NCBI GenBank assembly: GCA_022559985.1
Contig: JAFJTR010000027.1
Coordinates: forward strand, 186,001 to 250,000
DNA length: 64,000 bases
Reading direction: 5' to 3'
Origin: Parastagonospora avenae f. sp. tritici 18332-5
Taxonomy: Eukaryota; Ascomycota; Dothideomycetes; Pleosporales; Phaeosphaeriaceae
Positions 1 to 10,974 of this stretch are shown here, in pieces. A model generated the notes under the pieces. That model made no database searches and was not told the origin of the DNA. It saw only the letters and a list, made by a program, of their open reading frames with translations. The first letter of the stretch is position 1, and every line of letters starts with the position of its first letter. Position numbers and translations under genes: made by a program.

Positions 1-951
1 CACATGTATCGTGCGCTCGGATCTTGGCCAGACGGTCTGTCCGGAGCGTGTGTCCTTCTGAGGTATTCTTACACCTCAGTCTTGCATGTTTGGAAGAGAA
101 ATGTTTACCAGCAACGCCGGCGCTTCCATAGAGCCCAACATAGGACGCCTCCTCGACCTTAGTCATTGGTCATGACTTGCACCGCCACAGTCCCTGCCGG
201 AGCTGTTGAGTTCACCCGATTTCGAAGCGACCCACTGTCGAATACCGTGGTGTCGTGTGGGCGGACTAGGCGAACGAGGCATGAGGGGTGAAATATCCAG
301 TCACAACCTAGAGTAGTCCTACAACATCCCACACCCAAACAGCCTGAACTTTTGCCTAAACAGAATCGGAGATAATTCGATGCTCCATGCGCCTGTTGTG
401 TCGCCCCGTCGCCCATTGTAGGACGGTAAACTGTTACGGCTTACCGGCGGTACCACCTTAACCCTTACCTTACCTTCCTATCCTGGTGAACGATTCAGGC
501 GCCATCACCTCTTCATCCTAGTCAAGCGGCCACTCTCGAAAGCTGTCAACGCCTAAACGTGTCACCGACATTATGTTTGTACAAGCATTCTCGTTTGGCT
601 TCACGGACACACTGACGCTCTGACGATGACTTCTGTCCTTCACCACAGTTCGCTTCGCCACTGGCCGCCTCGGGATACGTCCACCGGTCCTCTTGCTAAA
701 TTCTACTACCTATAGCACCGAGCTATGGTCATCTGTCTTGGGGGTCCTTCGCAGGACCTTAGAATCTCGTCCTGGGGCATGAACGGGGCTTATAACATTC
801 GTACGCGGCGCACAAGCGTTCATGAGGATATATCATCAAGTCCTATGCTCACATCTCAATTGTCACTCCACGACTCACACTTTACTTTACAGTATCGACC
901 ACCTCCTTTCACATCATCGTTTCACGCTAGCTCCCTCCAATCACTTCAACA
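1..951. other. No supported gene (951 bp at left edge)
   Basis: I see no convincing coding sequence, RNA gene or repeat here. Open frames are short, overlap on both strands and show no domain or intron signals. The last 100 bp are rich in C and T, ending in CAACA directly before the ATG at 952, which fits a promoter and leader for the next gene. Confidence 0.5.
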
Positions 952-1362
952 ATGGCGGTCTTGTCTACTATGCTTGCCCACGGCACTGATCTCGTTCGCC
1001 AAAGCCAGCTCACCATGGCGCGCCGTGATGATCGACACATTTCGGACGCCTTCGAGACACTTCCCACTGCTCTCCTGAGCGGATCAGACGAGCTAATGTC
1101 CCTGGACATCGAAGAAGACAACATTGTACAATCTACTAGTCACCCACACATCGGCAAATGGCGCACGCACGCCGACGACTTCGCTCCGACATCTCAGACG
1201 GGCCATATTAACGCTCACGGGCAGCCCCGTACACGCGGTCCTCAAAACATCGTTTGGCACTGCTCTGAATGCGGAGACGGGCCTTATAGTTACTGGCAGA
1301 ATGTATGCATGGCTTGCGACCACAAGAAATGTGGCTATTGCCAGCAGGAGGAGACATCATAA
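952..1362 (+). CDS. Small cysteine-rich protein with CxxCGDGP zinc-ribbon-like motif
   Basis: Predicted 136-residue protein in one exon, starting at an ATG preceded by CAACA. The N-terminal 95 residues look disordered and carry no recognised domain. The C-terminus (about 100-132) has the pattern W-x-C-x-x-C-G-D-G-P, then C-x-x-C, a histidine and C-x-x-C, so six cysteines and a histidine are spaced as for a small zinc-binding ribbon. There is no signal peptide or membrane segment, which suggests an intracellular protein. The same W-x-C-x-x-C-G-D-G-P signature occurs in the gene at 2674-3076, so the two look like diverged relatives. The function is unknown; zinc binding is inferred from cysteine spacing only. 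Confidence 0.6.
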   Translation: MAVLSTMLAHGTDLVRQSQLTMARRDDRHISDAFETLPTALLSGSDELMSLDIEEDNIVQSTSHPHIGKWRTHADDFAPTSQTGHINAHGQPRTRGPQNIVWHCSECGDGPYSYWQNVCMACDHKKCGYCQQEETS

Positions 1363-2673
1363 GGAACGCCAGTGGAATTGATAGAGGCTTTTACTTCTCC
1401 TCATCCGCCACCTCTGTCTCCCCACCACAAACATCACCACTACTTGACCCTACATCACGGCTGCCTCCTGCATATTGCTCATTTGCTTTTCTTTGGGGTT
1501 TCATTGGAGTTTGCTTTGAATTTTTGTTTCTCGCAAAGCCCGGCGCTTCATGGTTTTGATAACATTATACCACAATTGTGGGGTTGGAGTATTTGGTCGC
1601 AGCACTTCGTTAAGCTTCGTTGCGATGTTTCTCATTGTTGGCCATATACCCCAATCTGGCTGCCCAGAGCAAGCCGTTGTCTTGTTTTGAGTTTTGTGCA
1701 TTGAATTTTAGATATAGATATACACACCTTGCTCGAAATATTCCACTTCTCACTTCGTCCATCATGGGTTTCTCACTTTACTGTTGTCGCATCCTTGTCG
1801 CTGGCCGTGTTCTCGCGACTAGACTACACAGCCACCGGTCGTCAAAACAAGAGCCTGCTCTGTCTATTTATGCACAGGGATACAACGTGGGTTCATGCAG
1901 GAACGGAAGTCCATTCGGCATGATGGCCGTGAAACGCTCGCACAGTAAACATGTCCACACCCTTGACTCATGTCTACACTTTTGTGATTGGTGTAGACAG
2001 CACATACTCAGATTGCCGGAGCGTAAGAGGCGAATCAGTGCCTCCGCATCCTCCTCCGAGTCAAGAGACACGTCGTACAAGCAGGCGAAATGGAGGACTG
2101 TCTTGGCAGCTAGCCTTGCTAGCCTTGACTTTCAGGGTGAAGAGGCATATTAGCCTGAGGCTGACCGACGGAGCACCGCCACAATTTTGAAGTCAATTTC
2201 TTCGTGCATTTTCTCCTGTTCTTTCCTTAGTAAACTTACCAAAATCTTGCTGCCCAAATATGATCTCCCAAAAGTCCTTCACGATCCACTTTTTGCACTA
2301 TGACGCGTCTTCTCAACTCGCACAAGCTGGTCAAGAGGCATACTAAGGGACCTTTCCAGGATACCTGTCTAGTTTAAGGCGTAAATTGCGAATGAAGCTG
2401 CTGTTGGAGGATATGGGAAAGTGTGCACATGACGAAGGGCGCTGAGGGGCAAAGGGGCGCGACGAGCAAGGTGAGGCATCGCGCAGCACGAGGACGCGAT
2501 GTCCTTCGTTTTTTTAGGTCCACCTCATCTCGCAAACTTGTATAAGGATGCAGAGCTTTGCACAGCTCTTGACAATTACAACACGATCCAACAGCTCTTC
2601 TCTACCTCGAAAGCCGGACGAACATCCTACATTTTATTGCAACACAAACATCTAGCTTTCTACCTCTATTACC
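1363..2673. other. Intergenic stretch with one doubtful reading frame
   Basis: About 1.3 kb between the two CGDGP genes. A frame from an ATG at 1764 to a stop at 2153 could encode 129 residues rich in Cys, Arg and Ser, but it has no domain, no conserved motif and competing frames in the same stretch, so I do not call it a gene. The 3' part (2400-2670) looks like a promoter and leader for the gene at 2674. Confidence 0.4.
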
Positions 2674-3076
2674 ATGTACACAACAGAAGACAACGTCTGG
2701 TTCTGTGGCAAGCAACTCAAGTCTCTTGCATTTTCAACAAACTTACTAACATTCATCAGGAAATTGCGGCGATGGCCCTTGGAACCCCAGAGTCGTAATC
2801 TTGTGTACCAGCTGCGGCGTTGGACAATACGGAATGCAATCAAATACTCACTCACTTGCTCTATCTCCGACTACCGATCAACAACATGGCCACCCGCGTC
2901 AACACCCGGCTGGTAAAACTGAATACTACTGGGTCTGCTGCAACTGCGGGTACGATGTCAATAGCTATGAGCTGAACGCTGGCTGTACAAATAACTGCGG
3001 TCATTGGCGAGGAGACGATTGTTGCAGCGTGTATACTAACACTTTGCCGAAGAGGCGAAGGCACGCGCATGAGTAG
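2674..3076 (+). CDS. Small protein with two CxxC zinc-ribbon-like modules; GC-AG intron
   Basis: Two exons, 2674-2707 and 2760-3076, give 116 residues. The 52-bp intron begins GCAAGC and ends CAG, with a strong branch site (ACTTACTAAC). I chose this GC donor because it alone joins the start codon to the downstream frame and recreates W-F-C-G-N-C-G-D-G-P, matching the motif of the gene at 952-1362. The protein has two modules: W-x-C-x-x-C-G-D-G-P ... C-x-x-C at about residues 9-30, and W-x-C-x-x-C-G-Y ... C-x-x-x-C-G-H ... C-C at about 73-103. A basic tail (KRRRH) ends it. No signal peptide is visible. The function is unknown; it may bind zinc. The start and gene model lack transcript support. 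Confidence 0.55.
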
Positions 3077-3662
3077 CATTGCGTAAGCATTGACGCTGTC
3101 TTGAACTTAGTGATGGTTGCTGACATATTTAGGTCGGTAGAGCCGTTCTACTTGCGTCTTGTTTCGGTCTTCATCAATACCCCTTCTTAGATTTTGGCTT
3201 TCTGGTGTTCCGGTTTCTGCTTGGTGGTCTTCGGGCTCGGCGTTGTCTTCTTCTTCTTTCTTTATTATACGGGCGCTTTGATAGATTTGGAAAATACTTG
3301 TATGAACTACTGGCATGATGAGCTACTGCGGTGACGGCAAGCGTATCGTTAACGTTCTGATCTGTCGGTTTTGGTCGGCGTTTAAGCGCAATATAGCATG
3401 TAGACATTCGGGGCATTGCTTGCCGCTTCATAGGGAGCTATGTATACACTTTCGAACTTGGCATTACTATGATGGTGTACCTCACAATCATGCATCGGCG
3501 TCATACGGAACTCGTTAGAGCATGGTACAATTTTATTATCTTAAAATAAGCTGCAGGTTCGGAATACTTTTAAAACCAAGTCAGCTAAATAACCCACTCG
3601 TCATTATGTAAGGGCGCTAAGTTGTCTGGTTAGAATTTCCGAGTGTCAGTGGGAGAAGCTGG
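3077..3662. other. Intergenic, AT-richer, nothing recognised
   Basis: There is no supported gene. The segment around 3530-3620 is AT-rich and lies beyond the stop of the minus-strand gene at 3663-4247, so it may hold that gene's 3' untranslated region. Confidence 0.4.
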
Positions 3663-4247
3663 TTATCTGTACTCTTCGTCTTCGAGGACTGCTGGATCGC
3701 GCGGCTTTACACCAGCCCAGTCAATCTGGCGAAACTGATAAGTAATAGGCATTGGCTCATCACCCATTCGGTACGATAAATTTAACCCTCTCCAAAGCCA
3801 ACTGTTCGTGAGATGTTCCCACTGGCTCAGCTCATGTAGGCTGACTTTGTTACCCCAACGCTCCAGATCAGAAGCAATCAGGTCGTACTGGCAGATCTGC
3901 TCAAGGATGTTCTGGAGGCTGCCATGTTCCCGAATTCTCCCTAACAGAGTGGACCCGTACTTTTTGGTGCTAGATTCGGGACGTAGCAGTGGACATGCGG
4001 GTCCGCAGCCACCGGGCTTGCGCTTGCGGCTGCAAGTCTGACAGTACATTCCATGGCGCTGGACGAGGTAAGCTATCAAGTTGAGATTGTCCCTGTCCTC
4101 TTCGAGGATGGACATGACGTTGCGGAGTTTACTTGTCCGAGCAGCCAAGGCCTCCATGTGACTCGGCATCTTGCGCGGTGGCAGGGGCGGCGCAGATCGT
4201 CTGGTAGACCTGTTTACCCCAGTACGAGTAAAGTTTGATGGTGTCAT
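3663..4247 (-). CDS. Hypothetical protein, 194 residues
   Basis: Single-exon frame on the minus strand from an ATG at 4247. I do not recognise the family. The N-terminus is basic and proline-rich (RRSAPPLPPRK, about 16-27). The middle (about 65-85) carries C-x-x-C followed by C-G-P-A-C within a basic stretch, which could bind metal. The rest is predicted mainly helical with several Trp and Leu residues (QWEHLTNSWLWRGLNL). There is no signal peptide or membrane segment. It lies alone between sparsely coding regions, and its length and clean ATG argue for a real but lineage-specific gene. Confidence 0.5.
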   Translation of the reverse strand: MTPSNFTRTGVNRSTRRSAPPLPPRKMPSHMEALAARTSKLRNVMSILEEDRDNLNLIAYLVQRHGMYCQTCSRKRKPGGCGPACPLLRPESSTKKYGSTLLGRIREHGSLQNILEQICQYDLIASDLERWGNKVSLHELSQWEHLTNSWLWRGLNLSYRMGDEPMPITYQFRQIDWAGVKPRDPAVLEDEEYR

Positions 4248-5926
4248 TATGGTGATGTTGAGAGTACAGAGATAACGACCAGCTTATCTCGAGTTGCTCT
4301 TCCACCTTAATGACTATCACAGTGGCTGGGAAGAAGTGCAACAGCCTTATGGCTTAATGGGCCGTACACTGTGTCGATACAATGTGCACCAAAGTCCCGA
4401 GAAACACATGTCTTACAAGGCCTGCACGTGCGCTCACAACAATCACTGTACTGGCTCCGATTGTGGGCATCCGTTCGACCCCGAAATTGAACACGGAAGC
4501 TTTGCAGCAATGCGTGTCGTCGCTGCTAGGCCGCGGATAAGGTCCCTCGATTTTGGCCTGGTGCACTCGCGTAGTATTGTTTGCCGTAACCTACACAGCC
4601 GGTTCACGCCACCCAACATCAACTGGTCGCTCTCATTGCCTAAAGGTGGTGAGTAGCCCTGGCCCTATGCAAGACTTGCCGATTCGCGTTTGTTGCCCCT
4701 GCCGTTTCCACGTTGTGGCGAGCGATGAGGGTGACGCCTTTCCCGTGTCTTACATTAGAGTCTGAAACCTTGTGACAATCTTAAACGTCAATATAAAAAC
4801 CCGTAAAACAGGAGAATCGCATCCTTGAGGACCTGAAATGCACAGGTGAAGGACGTAGGGCTTTCTCGTCTGCTAGCTCGCGAGCCCAAGGCAGCAGTTT
4901 CCGTAGCTTTCATGGAAGTACTCAGCATAGCCATTGCAGCATCCAGACTAATCGCCTTTTTCCATTGCCTTCGAGACGAAATAAAGCACCGGCGCTGTCT
5001 GATGACCTGCCAAAGAAGTTTGGCGGAGCCCACCGCCATCGGAATGCGTAAGCCGCTCTCAAAACGCCTTGTCGCCCTCTTAGGGCTGCATGGTACTCCC
5101 CCTGACCGTATGTTGGAAACCGTAAGACACAAGGCTCTTCACCAGGGTCGGCTTTCTTTTCTTACGCGACATTGCGGCGCTGCTGTTAACCTCGAAGTCC
5201 CTCATATTGCTGCCTGGCAATGACGTGGCGACGGGCCCAACGGAGCGCATTCGAAAGAGCCATAGCTTCACCATCCGCTATGCCACATGCATAAATACGA
5301 TCGGTATACTGGCAGTCATTTCCAAGCTGAAGGCAAATGTTCAAGAAGCGGACGTAGAAATGGGGGTTGTCTTGCGGAAAGGAGCGGATTACCAAGTCCG
5401 CGCTAACCCAACTAAGGACATCCGACACTCATCCCCACTTTGCCAGAACACTGTTCAAGCTCAATTCATCCCACCGCTATCAGCCCGACATCAGCGTACA
5501 ATCGCTGTGGTTGTTCACCCAGCATCTAAATACGATGCAAGATTTCCGGCCTCGCAGTTCGGACTTGCTCGCTCTTCATCCCTGTTGCTGCACTGCAGAT
5601 GCAGATGTAGTGAACGGTATTGCATCGTACGCCTGCGCTTAACCAGCAGCCCGGCCAAGTTCACCAAAGGCCCGGTTTGTGGATGTGCTACGGCCGTGCT
5701 TCCGATCACGACGCAATGTAAGCTCTTTGGCACTCGTAAGCCAATCTGCGCAGGTGACTCAGTGCGGGGCTTTTAGTCGATGTCCCTGGAGCATGTTCTG
5801 ACGTTTTTCGAGAACGCGGCAGTTTGCGGATCTCTATCATCGTTCCACACCAGCTACACTACGTTTCCCCACTCTCACCCAGAACTTACAAAAGTCCTTT
5901 CGTGATTCGAACCGAACTTCGTGGTG
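4248..5926. other. 1.7-kb region without a supported gene
   Basis: Several short open frames exist on both strands (for example a plus-strand frame from ATG 4357 to 4656 with a few Cys and His residues, and minus-strand frames at 4788-5132 and 5186-5428), but none shows a domain, codon pattern or splice signals that tie them together. It may contain a decayed gene. The last 100 bp form the leader of the arrestin gene. Confidence 0.4.
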
Positions 5927-7294
5927 ATGACATCCGCTCGGCAGCCACATCCACATCATCAGCCTCGTCAGCTTTACAGCTATGTGGCTCAACCTTCGCT
6001 CTATTCTGACCACTATCCGGACCATGAAAATACACCTGGAGGCTTAATTTCGATTGCTTTAACGCGCTCTAGCCACCGCAGTCTGAACACTAACAACGAC
6101 GCTGTGAAGGGTGTTGTATTGGTGCAAACGAAGACGAAGGCCCAGCGAGTCTCCATCAAATTCATTGGTCGCACAACATGTCGCGTCCTGAACGAGAGAA
6201 GCCCCGGAAACCATCACGTTGCCACAGCCGATTTATTTCGTCACGAAAGAACTCTTTCCCCACGAGCTACACCGAGTGCGAATTGCCCGCCGGGACGCGT
6301 AGAATATCCCTTCGAATTCCGATTTCCAGAAGCTGTTGAGCTAGATCCAGGCTTACAAAATGACGTGCCTTTCAAGCCAGATGACTCGTTCGAGCACGGA
6401 AAAGGGCACCAGCTACCTCCATCCTTATGGTGGAATGAATATACTGCCCGTAACGAGTATTTCCTTGAAGCAGATTTCGTCACTGCTCAGCGATCTTTCA
6501 CACTGAATCCTATCGTAATTCATCAACTTCGGTTCACTCCCTCGGAGCCAGAACTAAGCATCTCGGCTCCAGCTGCATTACTGCCTGTCCCACCAATTCG
6601 ATTTGAACGTCGATCTCGGCCTCCCACGCCAGAGCCGGGTCAAGAGCGACAAGGACCTCTGATGAGGCTTAAAAACAGCCTAAAGAGCGAGAAGAACGAG
6701 GAAGCTTCATCAACATCATTGCTTGTCCTCAGTGCGCCACCGCGTTATCGTGTAGGCGCTACCACAGCGCTCAGGATTTCGCTTCAGGCCACGGTGAGCG
6801 ATGGCCTCACACAGCCAGCACCCGTGTATCTCCGTGGTATCCGTGCCCAGGTATTCCTACACATCAAATATCGCATCCCTCTATCGTCTGCACCAAACCA
6901 AGAGATACGAAAAGCCAGCACAGAGAAGTTCGATCTCTTCAACCGAAGGTACAGCAAACCAGGCTTAGAGATCACCGAAAGCACAGTTGTCGAAGATTTT
7001 GTCATCAACAACATCGTACCACCGACGTTCAAGACATATGGGCTAGCTATACGGTACGAAGTACGTTATGACCTATTGCTCGAATGTGCTGGGAAGGAAT
7101 CGGAGCATGAGGTTGAAGTAAAGGATGTCATAATTGAACCAATGACTCGGGAGGGTGGGCACCTCGGTCCGCCAATCGACCCTCCACCGCGAGGTTCGAT
7201 TGATAGTACAATTCCTACAATGTATGGACACCTGCGACCCAGAGCTGTCAGCGTCTGGAGGCCCGAGTCGCCGCCGCCATCGTATACACAGTAA
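5927..7294 (+). CDS. Alpha-arrestin-like protein with C-terminal PPxY motif
   Basis: Single exon, 455 residues from the ATG at 5927; the frame opens slightly upstream only with GTG codons. The N-terminal half fits the arrestin N-terminal beta-sandwich (L-I-S-I-A-L, then V-K-G-V-V-L-V-Q and V-S-I-K-F-I-G near residues 45-85, and a P-F-E-F-R-F-P strand near 127). A second beta-rich region (about 255-395) fits the arrestin C-terminal domain. The last residues contain P-P-S-Y (about 450-453), the ligand type bound by WW domains of Rsp5/Nedd4 ubiquitin ligases. Alpha-arrestins of this type recruit Rsp5 to plasma-membrane transporters and receptors for endocytosis; that role is inferred by family. 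The target cannot be told from sequence. Confidence 0.75.
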   Translation: MTSARQPHPHHQPRQLYSYVAQPSLYSDHYPDHENTPGGLISIALTRSSHRSLNTNNDAVKGVVLVQTKTKAQRVSIKFIGRTTCRVLNERSPGNHHVATADLFRHERTLSPRATPSANCPPGRVEYPFEFRFPEAVELDPGLQNDVPFKPDDSFEHGKGHQLPPSLWWNEYTARNEYFLEADFVTAQRSFTLNPIVIHQLRFTPSEPELSISAPAALLPVPPIRFERRSRPPTPEPGQERQGPLMRLKNSLKSEKNEEASSTSLLVLSAPPRYRVGATTALRISLQATVSDGLTQPAPVYLRGIRAQVFLHIKYRIPLSSAPNQEIRKASTEKFDLFNRRYSKPGLEITESTVVEDFVINNIVPPTFKTYGLAIRYEVRYDLLLECAGKESEHEVEVKDVIIEPMTREGGHLGPPIDPPPRGSIDSTIPTMYGHLRPRAVSVWRPESPPPSYTQ

Positions 7295-7687
7295 GGCAAA
7301 AAAACGAGATAACGTAAGAACAATGTAGCCCTGTGCCACTATTTAATCTAGCACACAGCATTGCAATAAAACATGACGATCTCTAGAGCGATCTTCATGA
7401 GGCGCGAAAGGCAAAAAAATGCCAAAAACAAAACATACAACAGCAGGTATTCGCTAGTGGTCTCCCACCTAACTACTAACCTGCCGGTACGATGCTTAAA
7501 TGATGCAGAGCAAACGGGATGCGTTGGTCTCATCGTCCTATGGTCGTATGTGCAAGGAGGGGTGATGTGTAAAGTTCATATACCATGCAAAAGCAGAGTG
7601 GTGGTGACTACCCCGCACACCATTCAACCCAGCGCAAGACCCACTCATTTCAGCTTCTCGATTACATTAATTACATAACGCCATATT
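7295..7687. other. Intergenic, 393 bp
   Basis: Separates the arrestin stop codon from the HET-gene start. No gene, RNA or repeat is recognised. The 3' part presumably contains the HET-gene promoter. Confidence 0.4.
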
Positions 7688-9767
7688 ATGTTCGACTCCT
7701 ACTACCGCGCGGCATTCCGGCAATTGAATGACGGTATTGATGGGGGTGACTTGTGTGTGCCCTGCCAGAAAGCTTTCATTGAAGAGGAGCGTGCAGGCTT
7801 CGCTTGCATTGGTACTCCAACCTGGTTGAACAATGGCTACAAAGAATACGAAGGCTACGAACATCTCACCGAACCTATCCTCTATTGCGACTGTTGCCGT
7901 CATGTTCTTCGAGCCAGAGAATTCCAGAGACGACAAGGAGAAGTCCAAGGTGGACCACTCGCTACACAGGAACCTGCTGGAGATTTCGATGGGTTGACAA
8001 CGAGCGTATTCTTACATGACGACAATCTGGATCTGAAGAACTATGAGGCCTCGTTGGACGGCTTCAAAGTCGGAACATCTGAGCATAGTCGAACGGTACG
8101 GCATCACTGGGCAGACGTAGAGATGATCAAGCATTGGTTCAGCGACTGCGAATACGATCACGGTGACGTATGTAATCAACATCGGCGTTCCTTTACTGAG
8201 ACTGGGTCGCTTCTTCTTCTGGATGTTATAAACGATTGTCTTACTGTCGGCAAGTTTACACATCGGTATTTCGCCTTGAGTTACGTCTGGGGCGCTTCGA
8301 AACAGTACCTAACCCTAGCGGCAAACTACCACGAGTTGTGTGAATACGGAAGCCTGTCACTGCAGCCATTGGCCCAAACAATCAAGGACTCTATGACGTT
8401 TGTGAAGAACCTAGGTGAGCGATACTTGTGGGTGGATACAATGGTAAGAGATTCCATCACCACTGCTCGTAAAATGCGCCTCTACTCATGGACAACAGTG
8501 CATCATCCAGGATGATGCCGACAACAAAGCGAATGCGCTCGCACAGATGTGTTCGATTTACAGTTGCGCTGTGGCCACGATAGTAGCATTAAGTGGAAAC
8601 TCCGCTGATGCTGGTCTACCGGGCATTCCACCTACAGCTCGCAATACCAATGCGACCCTCGTCACTCCTGGACTACACATGGTGGAGCGATCATCCTTGG
8701 AGCGAATGCTGAGGAATCATACGTATGATTACGTGGACGCAGACTGTGTCTACAATACACGTGCGTGGACATTCCAAGAACGACTATTGTCCAACCGGAG
8801 CATATACTTCCTCGGCGAACAGGTGTACTTTCATTGCAAGAAGTATCTACTATGTGAAGATAGATATGTGAGCGACGACACTGACTTCTATACCCTGGAG
8901 AAGATGCGCACATTAAGCGCAGGATTGAAAACAAAAACTACTCGGGCCGGCACATACAGTCCACTGAATGAGTTTCGTTGGTACGAGCAGATCGCTGTAG
9001 AATATACCGCAAAGAGAATGCAATTTCCCGACGATATCATCAACGCTTTCACCGGCATCCAGACGGAGCTCGGTCGCATGTTTGACTGGTCCTTCGTTGC
9101 CGGCCTTCCGAGCTCGCTTTTAGAAGTTGCATTACTCTGGACACCTGTTACTACTATCGAGCGAAGAATTACAGTCTCGCAACTACCAAGTTGGAGTTGG
9201 TCGGGCTGGATTGGGCGTGTCCGGTACGCAGACCTAGTGCGCCCAGGACACCGACCAATAAGCTCATTGTTCAGACCACTCGGAACACGCAATCTAGGCA
9301 CACCAGGTACAATTCAATTTGAATCTATGGGCCTTATTCTCAGCAATTTCGAACTGGTAAAGGCTCCAAAGGGGCTTTTGGACCCCTTCGAGAGTAGTCT
9401 TATCACGGAAGATTCATACTACGTCTTCGACAGCAGGAGGCGGCGCTGCGGTATACTGATAGGCCTTTCCGAAAACGACGAGATTTCCAGCAGAGTTGAG
9501 GATTTCAGGCTCATTGCGCTATCTTTATGGAAGTCGAACAATAGCCTCACAAAACACGGACCACTCATTGCGCATCTCTCGAATGATGGAAATCGCTCGG
9601 ACGAGGACCTCTATGATCGAGCCTTCCGTGACGCAGAGTGGTGTACTTACAACATCATGCTTGTTCGTTCAGTGGGTGTGGCGTATGAGAGGGTCGCAGT
9701 GGGCCAGATGCACGTTGACGCATGGTCTGAAATAGGTGAGACGTGGGCAAGGTTTACAGTACAGTAG
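7688..9767 (+). CDS. Heterokaryon incompatibility (HET) domain protein
   Basis: Two exons, 7688-8443 and 8499-9767, encode 674 residues. The 55-bp intron (GTAAGA...ACAG) must be removed to join W-V-D-T-M to C-I-I-Q-D-D, the signature core of HET domains. Visible HET blocks in order: F-A-L-S-Y-V-W-G (about 195), L-W-V-D-T-M-C-I-I-Q-D-D (about 248-258), Y-S-C-A-V-A-T-I-V-A-L-S-G and later R-A-W-T-F-Q-E-R-L-L-S. The N-terminal 190 residues include C-x-x-C and C-x-C-C clusters, and the long C-terminus contains W-S-W-S-G-W. HET proteins trigger cell death after fusion of unlike fungal strains; here that role is inferred from the domain. It lies 1.2 kb upstream of an NB-ARC/TPR gene, another class linked to this response. 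Confidence 0.9.
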
Positions 9768-10974
9768 TTGCATGCGGATGTAGTTGCAATATATCCGCCT
9801 GGTATCTGGACTCTTAACTTGGTGCTGCAGAGTTAAAAGTGTATCTCAATTACTGAGAATGTTGGTTGGCTTTGCAGTGAGTGCGAAAAGGGAAATAACG
9901 ATAACTGGGAATGCATTCTGTTCAGTGACTGTTCTGATTGATTGATGTATGAAGGAGGAGAACTACAGAAGAGATAGGGTCAGGGGTTCTGGTCTGAGCG
10001 CTGCTCGGACGCTGCGATCAGTGCGCTGCTCAGGCGCCGCGATCAGTGCGTCTGATCGCGTAGCTGAGATATTGACGATACCTGTGATCCGACAGAAAAC
10101 TCATGAAGGCTACTTATAGGCCACCAGGACAGAAGGATGATTATTGAGAGCTCTTGTCACGTTCAATCATGCTTATAAACCGTTGCACCGTGTGGGAGCT
10201 CAGGTGATCGTGCAGGAACAACACGAGGCCATGAAACAGACTGAGGATTTGAGGGCGTCTATACTTATGGGGCCTTATTTTATCCCACTGAGCATTGTCT
10301 CCAGTGTTTTTTGCACTAGCCTTTAGCTCATTAACTATATGGAGGTCCTTCGCAGTCGCAATTCTAGTTATTTTTTCCTCTCAGATGGAGTACAGATGGG
10401 ACTCTCAGAGATTCAAGGCTTGACGGAAGAAGGGGATGCTGAGGAAGCGCCATCTTCCTGAGTGAATGAAGAGCGGGAGATTATTTCAAAACAGACCGCC
10501 CGGCCGAATAGCACATGCCAGCAAACATCGGCAAATCACGTAGTGTTTGCAATTACCTGCAATCAAAGCTGCTTTTCTAATATTTTGCTGCAGCCTTATT
10601 TTACATGTCGTTAAAGCCTTTGGTGATTTAAAGGCAGAGCATGAATGTTTGCAGTACCCCTTTGAGCCGTTGCACCTAGCTTCATTTGGTTTCCACTTGA
10701 ATGCCATTGCTTCAAAGTCTGATTACCTATTCACTGTGAGTATGTCACAGTCACGAATGAATGATTTGTGTGACATCCAAATGCGTGATACAATTGACGA
10801 ACATGCGCAACATGCCAGCAGTATAACTTGAGGACTACTTAAATACATCTATCTTGGTTCTCCGGCCAACCTCCACAAATCCCCACGCCACTGTCCGCCC
10901 GCCAACTTCTCCTCTCCCTGCGTAAGCCGATTAACATACTATACAATGGAGGCCACGTACCTGGATGCGCGACC
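9768..10974. other. 1.2-kb intergenic region between HET gene and NLR relic
   Basis: I found no supported gene. It holds a short 25-bp direct duplication (9998-10047). The usual N-terminal region of the adjacent NB-ARC gene is not recognisable here either, so that domain seems to be missing rather than merely spliced in from upstream. Confidence 0.45.
9998..10047. repeat. 25-bp direct duplication, two copies
   Basis: Copies at 9998-10022 and 10023-10047 start GCGCTGCTC and end GCGATCAGT. They differ at three positions, all transitions. A third partial echo (GCGTCTGATCGCG) follows. No function is evident. Confidence 0.7.

Noticed and set aside
1620..2153. Cys/Ser/Arg-rich plus-strand frame as a gene
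   Set aside because: The long form starts at TTG; the ATG form (1764) has no motif and competes with another open frame with equal claims.
4788..5428. Minus-strand frames as one spliced gene
   Set aside because: No donor/acceptor pair joins them with a recognisable protein, and the plus strand is equally open.
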